Source: JBBDRW01 sp040905265 | GTDB taxonomy: Bacteria > Bacteroidota > Rhodothermia > Balneolales > Balneolaceae | DNA length: 42,654 bases | Direction of reading: 5' to 3' | Assembly: GCA_040905265.1 (NCBI GenBank) | Contig: JBBDRW010000068.1 | Coordinates: 1-42,654, forward strand | Shown: positions 41,610-42,654 of the stretch, piece after piece | Position numbering within the stretch: position 1 is the first letter of the stretch | Layout of the letters: each line of letters begins with the position of its first letter | Notes under the pieces: model-generated | What the model saw: only the letters and a program-made list of their open reading frames with translations | What the model was told of the DNA's origin: nothing | Database searches by the model: none | Translations under genes and position numbers: made by a program

Positions 41610-41682
41610 TAACCCCGCCGGGACTCGAACCCAGATCTAAAGCTTAGGAGGCTTTCGTTCTTTCCGGTTGAACTACGGGGTT
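41610..41682 (-). tRNA. tRNA-Arg (anticodon CCT)
   Basis: The minus strand gives acceptor AACCCCG / CGGGGTT, D-arm GTTC-loop-GAAC, anticodon stem AAAGC / GCTTT with loop CTCCTAA (anticodon CCT, reading AGG), T-arm with TTCGAGT, and discriminator A. No CCA is encoded. The family B repeat begins just downstream. Confidence 0.95.
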
Positions 41683-41708
41683 AAAATGCCGGCAGAAGTG
41701 TGTAAAAT

Positions 41709-41741
41709 AAAAAAGGTGAGCTTCATCAGCTCACCTTTTTT
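41709..41741 (-). terminator. Terminator of the OmpA-family gene
   Basis: AAAAAAGGTGAGCT and AGCTCACCTTTTTT form a perfect 14-bp stem with TCATC loop. Minus-strand transcription gives a trailing T-rich run. It lies 33 bp after the OmpA-family stop codon and before tRNA-Arg. Confidence 0.93.
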
Positions 41742-41773
41742 GTATCAATCTAAAAAAGATATTCCCACTTCAA

Positions 41774-42322
41774 TCAGTTAGAAAACTGATCAGGTGCAAG
41801 CGGGTGTGATTCAGCAATCCGGTTTAGTACACAACCCGGTGTGTCCGTATCCATTTGCGCTGTTGTACAGGGTATCGGATGTTTACCAAGGCCCCGCTGG
41901 TCAATACGGTCTTCACTGATTCCGTTGTTTACATAGAACTCACGAACTGCATTCGCTCTCCGTACACTCAGTCTGAGGTTGTACTGGTCTCCACCAATGT
42001 GATCTGTAAAGGCATCAATGCGAACACGGGTATCTGTGAATTCACGAAGCTGCTCCACATTTTCGGCAAGCAGCCTGGCTGCATTGTCTGAAATCGTGTG
42101 CAGGTCAAATCCGAAGTGGACAGAGTTCAGGGATTCAACAATCTCCGGCTCCGGCTCTTCCTCTTCTACTTCCTCATAATCATCCTCAACCTCTTGCATC
42201 GGTTCAGGTTCTTGCTCTTCCATGACAGGTTCAGCAACGGGTTCCGAAGACCGGCAGCCTGTTGAGATAATAAAGACTCCAAATAGTAAACATACAATCG
42301 AAAGAATGTTCAGTGATTTCAT
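41774..42322 (-). CDS. OmpA-family peptidoglycan-binding lipoprotein
   Basis: 182 residues. Lipobox STGC (Cys23), then a very acidic spacer of Glu and Pro (about 30-65), then an OmpA C-terminal domain: VHFGFDLHTISDNA, RIDAFTDHIGGDQYNLRLSVRRANAVREFYVNNGI and DRIDQRGLGK. The Asp and Arg that hold diaminopimelate are present (TDHIGG and RRANAV). The usual IEGHTD reads IDAFTD. The C-terminus has a Cys pair (IPCTTA, PGCVL) typical of the Bacteroidota subgroup. Single gene with its own terminator; it probably tethers the outer membrane to the wall. Divergent from tRNA-Ala. Confidence 0.93.
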   Translation of the reverse strand: MKSLNILSIVCLLFGVFIISTGCRSSEPVAEPVMEEQEPEPMQEVEDDYEEVEEEEPEPEIVESLNSVHFGFDLHTISDNAARLLAENVEQLREFTDTRVRIDAFTDHIGGDQYNLRLSVRRANAVREFYVNNGISEDRIDQRGLGKHPIPCTTAQMDTDTPGCVLNRIAESHPLAPDQFSN

Positions 42323-42582
42323 TATTGAAAAATTTGTTGTGTAGACCGTTGGTGAAAATGAACGATAAATCTACTAAATGCTGAGATTCTTTAAAAACCT
42401 ATTTTATTTTTCTTGTTCTGATCAGGAAGTGTTTAAAAATACTGAACTTTTGTACCTTACGGGAAAAAATTATTTATATCTTTTATACTCTGGGATCAAA
42501 TAATGAGAATTAAGAGAGAATTTAATGTAAATACCCGGGTTTTTTGGGAAAAGTATTGCTGGATTTAAAGCCGTATCAAGGT

Positions 42583-42590
42583 TATATTTG
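42583..42590 (+). promoter_or_regulatory. TAnnTTTG promoter element of the tRNA-Ala operon
   Basis: TATATTTG lies 13 bp before the tRNA 5' end and exactly fits the Bacteroidota -7 consensus. A TTG occurs upstream but at longer spacing than usual. Confidence 0.65.
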
Positions 42591-42603
42591 CAACCCTTCG
42601 TTT

Positions 42604-42654
42604 GGGGCTATAGCTCAGCTGGCTAGAGCGTCGCGCTGGCAGCGCGAAGGTCCG
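42604..42654 (+). tRNA. tRNA-Ala (anticodon GGC), 5' part; runs off the window
   Basis: GGGGCTATAGCTCAGCTGGC starts a normal cloverleaf: acceptor 5' strand GGGGCTA, D-arm GCTC / GAGC, anticodon stem TCGCG / CGCGA with loop CTGGCAG (anticodon GGC), and the variable region. The T-arm and acceptor 3' strand are beyond base 42654. Confidence 0.93.

Noticed and set aside
1..42654. CRISPR array, prophage, toxin-antitoxin pair or defence island
   Set aside because: No regularly spaced repeats, phage structural genes, integrases, transposases or recognisable defence genes were seen. The repeats present are dispersed and palindromic.

Overview
The window looks like an ordinary chromosomal segment from a Gram-negative member of the FCB group, most likely a Balneolota/Rhodothermota-type relative of Bacteroidota. 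The support is the gene content: a long lipoprotein with ASPIC/UnbV and FG-GAP repeats, a DUF5107-TPR protein, DUF4293 and DUF4870-like membrane proteins, methylmalonyl-CoA epimerase, OmpA with the NLRLSVRRANAV signature, many Sec lipoproteins, and a tRNA promoter with the Bacteroidota-type TAnnTTTG box. Shine-Dalgarno sequences are often weak and several genes appear to start with TTG or GTG. No phage, plasmid, transposase or CRISPR array was seen.

Layout. 1-5.6 kb: a TrmH-type RNA methyltransferase convergent with glutamate racemase (murI), then a 1237-residue beta-propeller lipoprotein. 5.6-13.4 kb (minus): an efflux operon of one lipoprotein adaptor and two RND permeases, without its own outer-membrane channel or regulator. 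13.7-14.7 kb: methylmalonyl-CoA epimerase, a tRNA-Pro with a duplicated 3' end, and a cold-shock protein. 14.9-19.7 kb: DUF5107-TPR protein, a small membrane protein, and YceI behind a perfect 19-bp palindrome. 19.8-24 kb: sucC, a lipoprotein, and the overlapping pair pyrR-pyrB. 24.1-31.7 kb: a complete second efflux operon (TetR, TolC, adaptor, RND permease) with matching operator-like motifs before tetR and before tolC. The permease carries a large extra membrane domain. 31.8-35.1 kb: DUF4293 protein, EamA transporter, MltF-like lytic transglycosylase. 35.2-37.7 kb (minus): a partner-switching module (STAS antagonist, RsbW-like kinase, GAF/PP2C phosphatase). 38.1-42.7 kb: a PfkB-family sugar kinase, a SPOR lipoprotein, an orphan ABC ATPase, a PagL-like barrel, tRNA-Arg, an OmpA lipoprotein, and the first 51 nt of tRNA-Ala.

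The least explained structure is between genes. Two families of short palindromic repeats recur. Family A has ends like GGAGGCTTTG and CAAAGCCTCC (four sites). Family B is built on AGTGTCATGTCAA and its inverse (five sites). Both resemble REP/MITE-type elements and no mobilising gene is visible.

Functionally the region is dominated by the cell envelope: three RND permeases, two adaptors, one TolC, peptidoglycan enzymes and binding proteins (MurI, MltF, SPOR, OmpA) and a possible lipid A deacylase. The rest is central metabolism (SucC, MCE, PyrB) and stress signalling.
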